In this document: in pieces, positions 6,187 to 6,201 of the stretch
Numbering within the stretch: the stretch's first letter is position 1
Layout of the letters: each line of letters opens with the position of its first letter
NCBI GenBank assembly: GCA_903884915.1
Contig: CAISGS010000251.1
Span: 1 to 6,201 of the forward strand
Length of the DNA stretch: 6,201 nucleotides
Reading direction: 5' to 3'
Source: an uncultured Caulobacteraceae bacterium
Lineage (GTDB): Bacteria; Pseudomonadota; Alphaproteobacteria; Caulobacterales; Caulobacteraceae
Made by a program: the position numbers and the translations under genes
The notes under the pieces: model-generated
The model's database searches: none
Told to the model about the DNA's origin: nothing
The model's input: the letters and a program-made list of their open reading frames with translations, nothing else

Positions 6187-6200
6187 GTATCCCCCGATAC
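6187..6200 (-). promoter_or_regulatory. Receptor ribosome-binding site in a small inverted repeat
   Basis: On the minus strand the leader reads GTATC, GGGG, GATAC, then A and the ATG. The two 5-nt arms (6187-6191 and 6196-6200) are perfectly complementary, and the G run that should bind 16S rRNA falls in the 4-nt loop plus the first base of the next arm. Folding could partly hide the ribosome-binding site of the receptor gene. The short stem and the nearby window edge limit confidence. Confidence 0.4.
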
Positions 6201-6201
6201 C

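Overview
The window reads as chromosomal DNA of an alphaproteobacterium, most likely of the Caulobacterales (Caulobacter, Asticcacaulis, Phenylobacterium or similar). The reasons are a large TonB-dependent receptor of the Xanthomonas/Caulobacter type, an acyl-CoA dehydrogenase ending in the LPKSY-type tail, moderately high G+C coding DNA, and the local gene mix. The genus is an inference from protein style only.

Layout, left to right. (1) The 3' end of a methyl-accepting chemotaxis protein gene (+) runs in from the left edge. (2) Convergent with it, only 9 bp away, is a secreted Ca2+-dependent phosphoinositide-type phospholipase C (-). (3) A 284-bp divergent gap follows. Its half next to the phospholipase carries a promoter/operator-like motif, and its middle is a strikingly AT-rich island. 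(4) Next is a small NTF2-fold (DUF4440/SnoaL-like) lipoprotein (+). (5) A convergent intergenic hairpin with 16 paired positions separates it from an acyl-CoA dehydrogenase (-). (6) A 123-bp gap holds a terminator-like hairpin and a second copy of the promoter/operator-like motif. (7) A complete TonB-dependent outer-membrane receptor (-) fills the rest, with its start codon 16 bp from the right edge.

The genes do not form one operon. Each minus-strand gene appears to have its own 5' signal or 3' hairpin. Functionally they concern the cell surface and lipids: an outer-membrane importer, a secreted phospholipase C, an envelope lipoprotein, and a cytoplasmic beta-oxidation-type dehydrogenase. 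The strongest unexplained signal is a 22-bp motif, 19/22 identical, sitting exactly 25 bp upstream of the start codons of both the phospholipase C and the acyl-CoA dehydrogenase. It contains a TATGRT -10-like element inside an interrupted inverted repeat. This suggests the two genes share a promoter class or a regulator. I see no CRISPR array, tRNA, rRNA, insertion sequence or phage gene.
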